Origin: Puccinia triticina
Lineage: Eukaryota > Basidiomycota > Pucciniomycetes > Pucciniales > Pucciniaceae
DNA: 64,000 nucleotides
NCBI RefSeq assembly: GCF_026914185.1
Contig: NC_070572.1
Location: forward strand, 3,782,001 to 3,846,000
Direction: 5' to 3'
The position numbers and the translations under genes were made by a program. Below, piece after piece: positions 18,500 through 28,650 of this stretch (positions within the stretch are counted from its first letter, which is position 1; each line of letters opens with the position of its first letter). The notes under the pieces are model-generated. The model saw nothing but the letters and a program-made list of their open reading frames with translations. It was not told the origin of the DNA and ran no database searches.

Positions 18500-18727
18500 A
18501 GCTAAGTAAAAAACTGTAAAATGGAAGCTGAGATTGCAGGCTACAAGTCTGTCTACTCAGATTTTTTTTTTTTTAAATAAAAACTACATTTTTAAAAACA
18601 TTTTTAAAATAAAATATGTGTTTTTTTGCCAGAAATTCTCGAGTCTGTAGGGCCAATGGTGTGACTTTAGAGGTAAGCCTCTCCTTCGGAGACGCTCCGC
18701 GCCTCCTCGGAGAGGCTTTGTTAAGCT
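18500..18727 (+). repeat. Dispersed ~210-bp repeat, CpG-retaining copy
   Basis: An inverted copy lies at 62638-62845. Shared landmarks are AGGCTACAAGTCTGTCTACT, the GAGTCTGTAGGG block, and a terminal hairpin GCCTCTCC...GGAGAGGC. The hairpin here keeps its CpGs, while the other copy shows TpG or CpA at these sites. Confidence 0.8.
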
Positions 18728-18744
18728 CGATCCTACCCCGGGGA

Positions 18745-18890
18745 AGACGTCGGGGTCGATCCGACCCTCAATGCTGACGTCAGGGTTAGGCCGACCTGTC
18801 CGTCACTTTTCCTCCCGACGTCGGATCGCTGCTTGATCCCCGGTTGGTCGGACAGGCTGTATCCGACGTCAGATCTGACGTCGGATCGCC
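18745..18890. promoter_or_regulatory. Cluster of GACGTC palindromes upstream of NOP15
   Basis: Five GACGTC hexamers occur in about 150 bp, one of them within TGACGTCA, the classical CREB/ATF bZIP site. They lie 250-400 bp upstream of the NOP15 start codon. They may be regulatory, or part of a palindromic transposon, since a TIR-like end lies at 18896. Confidence 0.35.
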
Positions 18891-18895
18891 GTCTG

Positions 18896-18912
18896 GGTGC
18901 ACCCGTAGTGTA
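18896..18912. repeat. Single TIR-like end (GTGCACCCGTAGTGTA)
   Basis: The reverse complement resembles the TACACCACGGGTGCAC termini at 15409 and 5911 with two or three changes, and it ends in TA. It could be the right end of a larger, possibly autonomous, element that includes the DD34E transposase, or a solo remnant. Confidence 0.4.
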
Positions 18913-19142
18913 GTTCGGCCCCTCCCGCGACGCGGCAAAACTGGGGAATTGAAGTTACATAGTGGCGCGCTGCGCTTCTGGAGCAGTAATGTTGCGCGCA
19001 GACCTAACCCACCGCGGGCACGAGGTTGAGACGAGTCGCAAGAAACTTTCAACCAACACCAGCCAACACCAAGCCAAGAAAGGTTTGCAACGAAACAACC
19101 AAAGAAAGAAAACTTATTTCGAACACTCAAGCAAGCTACGCC

Positions 19143-20345
19143 ATGTCCAAGTTTTCCACCAAACCATCTGGCCCAGGTAAGACTTAAATACTTGATTTCC
19201 TAAACTTGCATTTTGATCAATCGGGTTGATTTTATTCTTTTCTTTTCTTTTCCCGCGAATCAGTCACTAAGAAAACCAAAAAGGTAGTTATAAGTGAAAT
19301 AGAACAACTAGCAAGCAAGCCTTCAATCTCCTCACAACTTCCAGCGGTTCCATTGAAGAGTGCACTGAAGAAGAAAGGGGTGCCCCAAAAGACGAACAGT
19401 AAGAAACTAGAAGAAGCGGAAGAATCAGAAGAAGAACCTGCGAGGAGTCCTACTGGCGAGGAAGATGTTTTGCAGCTGAATGGCCTTGGCGAAGAAGATT
19501 CGGATGATGACAGCTCTGACGAGGACGATGATTCAAGTGAGGACGAATCCAATCAATCATCCGACGACGAGTCGAACGCCCATCCTAGCTCAACGGATCA
19601 GTCTACACCAAATCGTAAATCTGACCGGAAAGTTAGTCACATTTCTCCTCCACGGTGACAAGAAGATAAACCGTCGCACTGATCAAAGGTCTGTGATATT
19701 AATTTATTGCTTCCCAGTCAGCACAAGAGCAGACTGGAGTGGTTTACCTTGGCAGGATTCCACAGGGGTTTTATGAAAACGAAATGAGGGCTTACTTCAC
19801 CCAATTCGGCGAAGTACTTCGGCTGAGACTATCGCGATGCAAACGGACAGGCAAGCCGAAACACTACGCATTTATCGAGTTCAAGCACGTCGAAGTCGCT
19901 CAAATCGTCGCCGAGACTATCCACAATTATCTTCTCTGTGGAAAATTGCTACAATGTCAACTCCTCGATAAAGATCAAATCCATCCTAAATTGTGGGTCG
20001 GTACCGGGAAGAAGTTCATGAAGGATTGCAAATTAAGATTAGACAGAGAAAAGCGCAATCAGGTTAGCCAGCCTTACTACTTCTGGCTGATTCATCCCTC
20101 TGTACAATTATCTGATCTCTGAATTGTTTTCATGGACATGTCCAATCTTGCGTTGGAAGGTCAAAACATTACCTCAGCAAACCGTTATCTCCAACCGATT
20201 GATAGAGCGAGAAGAACTGAAGCGCAAACGATTAGCCGACCTAGGCATCGACTACGACTTCCCAGGCTACAAACCTCAAGCTGAGACGAATCCAACCCCC
20301 GACGAAAATCGCAAGAAAAACAAAAAAAGCAAGAAGAAAGTGTAA
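19143..20345 (+). CDS. NOP15: NOP15/NIFK-type nucleolar RRM protein, four exons
   Basis: Exons are 19143-19176, 19264-19631, 19718-20062 and 20178-20345. The introns (87, 86 and 115 nt) start GTAAGA, GTTAGT and GTTAGC and end in CAG; joining them gives one 304-residue frame. Residues 1-135 form a basic then strongly acidic Ser/Asp/Glu region. One RRM follows (about 140-215) with VVYLGRIPQGFYENEMRAYF, HYAFIEFKHVEVAQIVAE and NYLLCGKLLQCQLL, the arrangement of yeast Nop15 and human NIFK. The C-terminus is a charged helix ending in a Lys-rich tail. The family acts in the nucleolus in 60S pre-ribosomal RNA processing. It is intact and CpG-normal, in contrast to the repeats around it. The main uncertainty is the last acceptor, where an AAG 18 nt earlier is an in-frame alternative. 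Confidence 0.88.
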
Positions 20346-20659
20346 ACCCTTTCCATAAAGTTTCTGCTTATCCGTATGTAATTAAAAATGTTTCATTCTC
20401 ACTCCTTTCACCCGTAACCAAACCGTAGGACACATTTCATGGCCTTGCCATGTGTTCAATCTGTGGCCAACCCTGGCACAGCGTGAAATTGATATTTTTT
20501 GGGGCTCAAATAGGATGCTGAGATAACGGATGTAATATCAGGCCCATAACATGATGAGTTCGGTAAGTACTGGAGGTATGATTCCAATGTTAGTACGGCT
20601 GGCTGGAACAAGATGCCGGATTCATAAAGCCTGGCTACCACGCGCCATGAACAGAATTA
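20346..20659. other. Spacer downstream of NOP15
   Basis: Probably includes the NOP15 3' UTR and polyadenylation region (AATTAAAAATG near 20380). No further gene was recognised. Confidence 0.35.
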
Positions 20660-20965
20660 TGTCAAGTTAGAGCGGAGTTCCTTTTGCTATCAAGTCAGCC
20701 GTAGCATGATCTGTAATGCATACATCATTTCTCTTCCTGGGTTCTTATGTCGTGCTGGATACACACTTCAGATGCCCGGATTCATACAGATTGGTATACT
20801 TTTCCAATAAGACAAGTTACAACATGTCAACATTCTCAGTTTTTCTGATCGAGGAATATCTGATTCAAGCCAGTCAATATCAGACATGCTTCCACGTTTG
20901 GTGGAGATAAACTTTCTAAATATAAGCTCCATTTTCTCATCCCCAGTCCAAACAACCAAAACAAG
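20660..20965 (+). promoter_or_regulatory. Conserved upstream region of secreted-family copy 1
   Basis: Blocks such as GAGCGGAGTT, ATCTGTAATGCATA, ACACACTTCAGATGCCC and ATCTGATTCAAGCC recur upstream of the paralogues at 41074 and/or 51064. The duplication unit therefore included promoter sequence. Confidence 0.6.
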
Positions 20966-22668
20966 ATGCAAGTAAGAATTCATCACTTATTGACGGCTTT
21001 GTTATTGGCAGTCAGCTTAATGGAATGGAAGACTTGCCCCACGATTATCAGTCATTCTTTGGAATGGGAGTCCCTGCACCGGGTTACATGGATGATTTCA
21101 TGTCACTTTTTCCAGAAATTGATCATTCTCCCAACTTCTATCCCACCCCCAGCAACGTTGAAAACCAAGTTTCCCCTGAGGACCACGCAGAATTTACATC
21201 TCGCAATCCAGAATTCCTGGCAGTCCCCCAAATTTATGAAGGCCAGTGTCCACCTATGCAGCATGCAGAGAATCCACCAAGCAGTAATCCAGCAGATGAA
21301 AGTCCATTGGTATCAGGTTGTCATATCAAATCTGTGGCAAGGACATTAGCAAGCCCACTGGAAAAATCAAGTTGCCGTGTTCCATTGGGAACCACTGCAC
21401 CAAAGAGCGGTCCAAACGTTGGTGATGATCGCACGCGTAAAAGCCCAACTTTGACAGCCAGGCGGAAATCGCTCAAGAAGTCTACTTGTTCAAGGCCCAA
21501 AACTGCTGCTTCCAAGCTTCAAGATAGTTCTTATGCAGCCGGAACACCCGCAGGAGATTTGATGCTGAGTGCAAGTCCACCTATCCTCTCACCTTCAAGT
21601 AGCATGGATCCAAAAGATAGAAAGCCAATTATATGGCGTAGCGAGATCAAAGAAGAGCCAGGTAATTCAAAGGGTCCGTCGATATCTTGGTCGACCTCTT
21701 GGCGCAATAAGCTCCACACTGTACAATTTCCATACAGCAGCATTGTGAAAACTGAGAATTGTATTGCTGGTGAACTTCAAACTGGGAAGAACTGGGAAGG
21801 GAAAAAACTAAGCTTTGATAGGTTGGCCTTCACCAATTATGAATCAGCTGATCGTAACTTACACCCCAACATTATAAACCTGATTGGAATAATCTCAGAA
21901 CAAGGACCTGCCTGTGGGGAACTGATCATGACAAAAAGACAGTTCAGTATGTACCACTCTGATGTTAATTTTCTTGCCCGGAAAAACGTTTGAATTGATG
22001 ATCAGAATGATAAAATCAAGAATTCTGCATCAAAAGAGTTCTATATTTCAAGAAATCCTGCAAGTAATGATGGAAGAAAAAGAGTGACTTCAGCACAAAA
22101 CCTTCTCATGCAGAAATCAAAGCTTTGGGTTTATCATTGGAGCCATAAACTGGGCTGGAATCCCCAAGATCTCATTGGAAACTTTAACCTAATTCAACCT
22201 TTCAAGATCAAGAAGACAGTGATAACCTTCCTATTTTACATTGAGATGATCGAAACCATTTTACCCAGATCAGAAATAGGAAAAGAAAAGTTAAAGATGG
22301 GGGTGGAGTTGCAAGAAGCTATGGAAGTCTTGGAAGGCCTCTTCAATCCACACAAGACTGTTGAAGATTGGAAGGAGAAGCGGGACTATATATTGGAAAA
22401 AATTGCCATTGCAAGCTCACAAGAATCAATTCCAGCTTTTTGGACTATGATATGGGTGTGGGTGTGTAATTTCAGGCTGGACTTAACCCATGGTGTCTTG
22501 ATAAAAAATCAGCAAATTTCTCATTCAGTAAAGTCCTTCTTCAACACAATTTTCTTTTGTTCTGTTGAAAAACTTAGCATTAGAATTCAAAAAGAAATTG
22601 CTGAAATTTTAACTGATCAGATATTCTTTCATGATTCTCAAACATCTCCAGTGGGAAAATCTTCTTAG
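20966..22668 (+). pseudogene. Putative secreted-protein family, copy 1 (frameshift and TGA)
   Basis: It opens with a signal-peptide-like MQVRIHHLLTALLLAV. About one base is missing near 21018, shifting the frame before the conserved GMEDLP motif. The following frame (from 21025) runs with DYQSFF, YMDDFMSLFPEI, a Ser/Pro/Lys-rich middle, and WSTSWRNKLHTVQFPYSS. A TGA at 21991-21993 falls in a region where copies 2 and 3 read through, and the same frame then continues to 22668 with WSHKLGWNPQDLI, TFLFYIEMIETILPR and HSVKSFFNTIFFCS. No known domain was recognised. The two lesions suggest a pseudogene. Its C-terminal tail is about 20 residues longer than in copy 3. Confidence 0.75.
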
Positions 22669-24490
22669 AAAGGAATGAGTTGTTTAGTTTCAAGTGCAAG
22701 AATTTAAATTTGGCAATATGATAAAAACTTGTGAACCTGCCAAGATTTGACAACAATGGGATTTTATGCTGCTAGTAATGGTAGCTTAACAAAAAAATAA
22801 TGGAAAATGTGCTGTTATTGTTACAATAACAGAAGTAATGCTTCTATTATGTTTTTTCCACATTTTCCATCCATTTATTAAGCTTGTTAGGCTATTCCCT
22901 GCAGTTTAAGTGGGATAATATAAATGAATAAAAATAGAGGCTTCCCCTTTTTGAAGTGTTTTCTCCTCAGATTGTTTTCTGCTTTATTTTTGACAATGGT
23001 GAAGGAGAAAGCAACCTCTAATATTAAATTGCCTAGAGGTCCAAAGGCTCCTGTTACCAGACAACACTAACATGGCATCTGGTAAAGGTGGGAAGTTGAA
23101 TTACAAAAATATCTCTGGATATTGTAATGTATCTATTATCTTTTTTGTAAAGCTTGGAAAATTTCTCAAAATTTTTGGTTTTGTTGACCAAGGCAAATGC
23201 CATATTTTTTATATCCCTCCGCATGCTGCATCTTGACAGATGCTAGATAAGAACCAAGGCCAAATCAAACCCTGGAGTCAACATCCTCCAGTAGGTGGTC
23301 TAAGATTTGGGTTAGAGAAAAACCGAGTTCATATTCTGAACCACAGTGCCTTCCTTACCCTACCAGCTGGTGCCCATGGCCATCAGCCACTGCCCTCTGC
23401 CAGTATAAGGACCAGGGAGGGGCTGGAAGAGGGCTGGTTTGTCATCCCAGGCGGAATTAAATCTCAAAGTTTCATTTCAATTTGGGTGGTGATTTTTGTG
23501 TGCATGTGCTTAAAAAACCTGGAATGCAAGGTTTGCATAAAGTTTGGTGCAAGCTGTGATTTTAGGTTACAGAATTTTTGGAAAAAATCCAAACATTCTA
23601 GGAAAGACAATAGCTTCCCATCATTTCAATTCAGATGTGAGATAAGGATCACCAAGTGAACCTGGGTACCTGCCACCAGGGTAGATATGATCCCACTCTC
23701 CAGAGAGTGCCAGAGCCAAATTTTATGTGAGTTTTGGTTGGATGTCAGTCAGATGTGCATTAGGAAATGATTCTGAATGTGTATCAGAAACAAATCAAAA
23801 GCTTTTGGTAATAGTGTTGAAATTGATTCAGGAGTCAATGCAAATTGCAATGTTTATAAAAACTTCTCATGCTTTAAGGGTAACTCTATTCCAAACTTTC
23901 AATGGAATCAGATTTTGTTAAATGCAAACTCAATAATAAATCATGTTGAATTTATGTTGAAGTGTAGCAAAACAGGCTAATAATTTCCAAATTCAATTTT
24001 TCTGTACAAAATATCACCAGGGGAGCTTTGGGGGCACTCCCCAGGGAGTGCCACAGCTCAATTTGGGGTTAGTTTTTGACTGAACTGGGGCAGAATTCCT
24101 TACAATGTGATGTTGAATTGTTCAATTACTGGGCAAGAACTATAGAGCAATCTAATTTGGAGTTATATGTAACCATTGGACGTGAACTATCATTGAACTC
24201 TGTCAAATTCATCCTGAAGTCAAGTTCATATCAATCCTAACTTAGTTCTAAATTTTAAAATCAGGTAGCTCTTGCTTATCCAATTCTTCACATTGGGGTG
24301 AACTGCCTTCATTAAATATATATCACACCTGAAATGCAACTGCCTAAATTTGGATAAAGAAAATATCAGAATTGCAAAACATTTTAATATTTGCACAAGA
24401 GCAGTAGAACTGTATTTTGGCTGGGTATACAAGGGTGACACAGTTCATAAATCACTCAGCTGCAAATTCCCCTCTGTTCTAAAAAATGTG
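22669..24490. other. CpG-poor intergenic repeat DNA
   Basis: No gene was seen. Two palindromic motifs of the GGCACTCCCTGGGGAGTGCC type occur near 23690 and 24030. ACAATAACAG/CTGTTATTGTTACA forms a short inverted repeat near 22810. Confidence 0.4.
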
Positions 24491-24501
24491 TGATTGGTGT
24501 G

Positions 24502-25100
24502 TGATTTGTCACCCTATTGTACGCACGTACAATAGGGTGACAAATCATATTCCATCAGGGCAGTTACACTAATTTTTCTTAAATTTTATCCTCATTTACT
24601 CGGCAGAAGTCCCCCTCTATTATGAAAAGTGCCTGATTTGTTACCCTATTGTACGTGCGTACAATAGGGTGACAAATCACAAAATTTTCAGACCAGAGGG
24701 AGATTGTTGCCCAGTAAATCAGGGTGAAATGGTTTGGAAACAATTCAGCTGGAAATGTCCCTCTGGTCTGAAAAGTGTGTGATTTGTCACCCTAGTACAA
24801 TAGAGTGACAAATCACACACAAATCACACACTTTTCAGACCAGAGGGAAATTTCCAGCTGAAATGTTTTCCAAGCCTTGTCACCCTCATTTAATTGGCAA
24901 AAATTCACCTTTGGTATGAAAAGTGTGTGATTTGTCACCCTATTGTACGCGCGTACAATAGGGTAACAAATCAGGCACTTTTCATAATAGAGGGGGACTT
25001 CTGCCAAGTAAATGAGGGTAAAATTTAAGAAAAATTAGTGTAACTGCCCTGATATGATTTGTCACCCTATTGTCCAAGCGTACAATAGGGTGACAAATCA
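24502..25100. repeat. ~600-bp inverted repeat containing five smaller palindromes
   Basis: The arms on either side of about 24803 are near-perfect reverse complements (for example 24550-24680 against 24928-25055). Within them the ~46-bp palindrome with arms TGATTTGTCACCCTATTGTA occurs at 24502-24547, 24634-24679, 24929-24974 and 25055-25100. The centre (about 24746-24860) is a larger, imperfect version. Palindrome centres vary (CGCACG, CGTGCG, CGCGCG, CCAAGCG). Confidence 0.9.
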
Positions 25101-25944
25101 CACACCAATCACATTCTGTTGAGGCCACAGCAATGGGTACAGGATGATGAAATGGTTCCAACACTATTCAGATTGACTTCACCCTTGGGTACAAACAATG
25201 TGTGAGTGGTGCTTTGCACTTTAGTTCAACTTTGGTTACAGAAAATTTGTGTTCTGTGGTCCAGTTTAGTTACTACTGAGTTACAGAAGAGTTCCAGCTG
25301 AGCTATGGATACTTCATATATAATTGTGTATCATTTCATGTTTGATTACACATATGATGTAGTAGACATTGTGCTGAGTTATGAAAAAAAATCAAGGTGA
25401 GGCACTCCCTGGGGAATGCCCCCCAAGCATCCCTGGTGTATATTTCCCCAATTTCCCAATATTTTTCCTCAGGCTCAAACATACTAGCAAAAAAACATTA
25501 AAAACACACTTTATTTCCTCTGCAGAGCTTTTGATATGAAATGCAGAAAAGTGTGCATCCCAATATTATCCAAGTTTATTAAAAACATAGTTTCACATAA
25601 ACTAGGTTCATGGGTTTGGCCTGCAATTTTCTCAAAAACCCTGCTGGCCTCCTTGCCACTGAAAATTTTAACCCCCAAACCCCGAAGGGCCTTGGGTTGA
25701 CCCCCCAGCTGGTGCGTGAGCAACAGGCAAAAAGGGGCCGGTAGACCTTCCTCCACCCAGGAAGTGCTGGGAGGGAGAGGGGCCAATATGCAACTCATGC
25801 CTATGCAAGCACAGTAGGTCACAAGATCACTGGTTGATTGACTCGACAAGGGGACAAACAGAAACACCCTCCCCCAGCAGATTTATAGTCCTCCGCAAAC
25901 CGTCGCCTTCACACGCCAGCCACAACAATTCCATCATCCGCCGT
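25101..25944. other. Gene-free spacer
   Basis: Contains a GGCACTCCCTGGGGAATGCC palindrome near 25402. A 118-codon minus-strand frame at 25511-25867 has no recognisable domain and I do not call it a gene. Confidence 0.35.
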
Positions 25945-26345
25945 ACGCAACCAGCCCGCTGAGAGTGGTTATGTATTCCACCTCGCCGAGAGGAATCTCT
26001 CTCAGCAAGCTGGCGTATGTATACCAGCCCGCCAAGGGGAAGCCCTCTTGGCCTCTTGGCGAGCTGATGTATGTGTACCAGCCCGCCTGGAGGAATCCCT
26101 CTGGCGAGCTGGTGTATTTATTCCAGCTTGCCAAGAGGAATCCCTCTCGGCGAGCTGGTGTATTTATTCCAGCTTGCCAAAAGGAATCCATCTCGGCGAG
26201 CTGGTCTATGTGTACCAGCCTGCCAATAGGAATACCTCTCCGCAAGCTGGTGTATGTATACCAGCCCGCTGAGAAGAAGCCCTCTCAGCAAGCTGGTGTA
26301 TGTGTACCAGCCCGCAGAGAGAAAGCCCTGTCAACGGGCTGGTAG
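25945..26345. repeat. Hairpin minisatellite array 1, ~46-bp unit, eight copies
   Basis: Each unit contains AGCTGGTGTATGTGTACCAG (itself palindromic) and a core of the form AGAGGAATCCCTCT. Spacing between successive AGCTGG motifs is about 44-47 bp, with one of about 59. It is translatable in one plus frame, but the protein is only the repeat. Confidence 0.85.
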
Positions 26346-26605
26346 ACATAAATACATATACATACACCTCTAACACAACTATGTGAGGACGCTTGTGAGA
26401 TGGGGGGCAAGGCGATAAGGGTCTGATAACTTGATTTAGAGAGAATAAGGGAAAATGGGTGTAGAAAGAAAAAAAAAAGAAAAAAAAGAAAAAAAGAAGG
26501 GGCAATGGGAATTTAACAGATTAACTGCTTGGGGAAGCGTTTGGTTTCTAGCAGGAACTGGGACACTGCTTTCTCCGCTTGTCGGTCTTTGAGAACTAAA
26601 TCAAG

Positions 26606-26839
26606 TCAATCCGCCTTGAAGCGTATTTTTGATTGCTGTAACCGCCGGCGCAAAGTTGCTCGTTGTATCTTTGTGTGAGGGCAAAAATTCATCAGGTGGT
26701 ACACCGTCTCCCTAGCCCCACAATTTGGGCAGAGAGGGTTGAATATCCTGTTAATACAAAAAAAATGGTACTTCAGCGCGCAATACAAGCTTTGACTAGT
26801 TTTTCCCTTGAGGTATGGCTTGAGATTGCTCCTTGTCAA
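26606..26839 (-). pseudogene. LINE reverse-transcriptase C-terminal fragment
   Basis: A 77-codon minus-strand remnant holds the zinc-binding end typical of non-LTR retrotransposon ORF2: FNPLCPNCGARETVYHLMNF followed by CPHTKIQRATLRRRL (C-x2-C, H and C ligands), preceded by a YCALKYHFFCINRIF segment. The rest of the polymerase and the endonuclease are not present nearby. It is a 5'-truncated, CpG-poor fossil, typical of incomplete LINE insertions. Confidence 0.7.
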
Positions 26840-27119
26840 CCAGGGTCTGTCTCTTGAGTTTTTCTCTCTTGAGTTTTTCTTGCAAGAACATATTAAAGAA
26901 AGGTCCTGATTGGCACTGAAAGAATAATATGTGACATAATAATGAGTAGACTACCTTTGTGATAAATGTTGAACACAGAATGGATTTAAATTTTTGATGC
27001 TGCGCAGGTGGTTGTGCAATTTTACCTTGAATTTGCAGTGGCAAAGCCGCCTTGGCCTCTAGTCAAGTAGAATATATCAATTCAGGCTTGAGCCAATTGA
27101 TTGCTAGGTAGCCGCCAAG

Positions 27120-27300
27120 GGGTGTTGGGTACTAGAGCTGGCCAATTTGCACCCGTGTACCCGCGCAGGTGCAGGTTATACCTGCCACCTCTTTTGGCTG
27201 AAGTTCTGAATCCCAACATCCGCACTCGCACCCGCACCCGCACCTGCACCCGTTTGCGGGTACCTGGCGGCCTAGGAAGGTAACTGCACAGATACCCGTG
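27120..27300. repeat. GGTACC/ACCCGCACCC head element (copy 1)
   Basis: Contains CACCCGTGTACCCGCGCAGG, a run of CGCACCCGCACCCGCACC, and GCGGGTACCTGG. It resembles 27930-27990, 32380-32470, 33045-33150, 62505-62640 and 63165-63305. Here it directly precedes hairpin array 2. Confidence 0.6.
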
Positions 27301-27354
27301 TCTTGTCCTTCAACTCAACAACCAGAAATAATTTTCTCCGGTTGGTGCTGCTTT

Positions 27355-27760
27355 ATAATCTCTTTGACCAGACGGGTTTCTTCTGGTCAGAGAGTAAATA
27401 ACAGCCTCTTTGACCAGAAGGTATTCCTTCTGGTCGGGAAGGATAAATGTCCTTGACAACCTGGAGGGCTTCCTTCTCGTGGCCAAGGTTTTTTAACCTC
27501 TGCAAAAAAGAGGGCATCCTTCTGGTTGCTAAGGTTGTACAGCCCGGAGGACCAGAATGAATCTCTTCTGGTCGCAGAGGTGATATAACCGCGGCAAACA
27601 GAAGGAATCCCCTCTGGTCGCGGAGGGGATACAAACTCGGCGACCAGAAGAAAACCTTCAGCTTGCAGAGTCTATACATCCTCTGAAACCAAAAGGGTTC
27701 CCTTCTGGTCGCCAAGGTTGGCTGGAGTTGCACAAACTTGACAACCAGAAGGAATCCGGG
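27355..27760. repeat. Hairpin minisatellite array 2, ~46-bp unit, about nine copies
   Basis: The core is GACCAGAAGG..CCTTCTGGTC around AATC or TATT, so each unit is a hairpin, separated by an AT-richer linker (for example GATATAACC). Confidence 0.85.
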
Positions 27761-27929
27761 GGCAGGTGTGGGCATGTGTGGGTTCAAACTTTGAATACCT
27801 GGTATCCGTTAGATTTTACCCAGAATCCCAGAACCCAAACTTGCACCTGCTTGTCACCCAGATGTACGCGCGTACATGGTAGTATCAGCGTAGATTTGGC
27901 AAATGGATACTCGCTGGAGCTGGGCAAAA

Positions 27930-27990
27930 AAAAGTTACAAACCTGTCACGGGTACCCGCTATCTGCTGGCCGGCAGGTACATCCCAGCGT
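27930..27990. repeat. GGTACC head element (copy 2)
   Basis: Short block with CACGGGTACCCGCT and GCCGGCAGGTAC, lying just before hairpin array 3. Confidence 0.45.
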
Positions 27991-28064
27991 ATGGGCAATG
28001 ATTGAACTGGTAGTTTCAATCATTAAGTGGTTCCTTCTTTTCCAGTGTGAATTCATCCTGGTCC

Positions 28065-28650
28065 CAGAGACGGTACAGTATCAATGGCCAAGAAGATTGA
28101 TTCCTCCCGGTGGTCAAGACTTTATTGTATCAATGACTGAGAGGAATCCTCTCATTCACCAAGAATGCACAGTCTAAACAGCTGAGACAAATCCTCTCAG
28201 CCATCAAAACCTCACCTTCTCAATGGCTGGAGGGATTTATTCTGTTCATCAAGACGGCATAGCCCCAATGGCTGAGAGGAATACTCTCAGTCATTGAGAC
28301 TATACAGCAACAGCTGGGAGGATTCCTTCCGGAGACCAAGATGCACAGTCTTGACAAGCGGAGGTATTCCTCTTGGCCTTCAAGACTGCACAGTCTTAAT
28401 GGCTGAGAGGATTCCTCTCATTCATGCAGACAATACAGTCTTGACCTCTGGAAGGAATCCTCTTTGCCATCAAGAATGTACCTTCTTGAGGGCCGGGAGT
28501 ATTCCTTCTGGAAATTAAGGCTGCAAATTCTTGAGGACCAGAGGTACTCCTCTCTTTCATTGATACTGCACAGTCTTGATGATAGAAAATATTCCCAAGT
28601 CATCCAGAAAATTAAGTCTTGACACTTGGTAGGAATACTCCCACCCATTT
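28065..28650. repeat. Hairpin minisatellite array 3, ~46-bp unit, about twelve copies
   Basis: The core is GCTGAGAGGAATCCTCTCA or a variant (GGAGGTATTCCTCTTGG), with CAAGAATGCACAGTCTTGA linkers. Units are diverged but in register. Confidence 0.82.

Noticed and set aside
26048..26345. Protein-coding gene over hairpin array 1
   Set aside because: Open frames result from repeat units without stops. Translations are only the repeat and shift frame between units.
25945..28650. CRISPR-like arrays
   Set aside because: Units of ~46 bp are hairpins repeated end to end with diverged copies and no unique spacers, in eukaryotic DNA with no cas genes. They are minisatellites.
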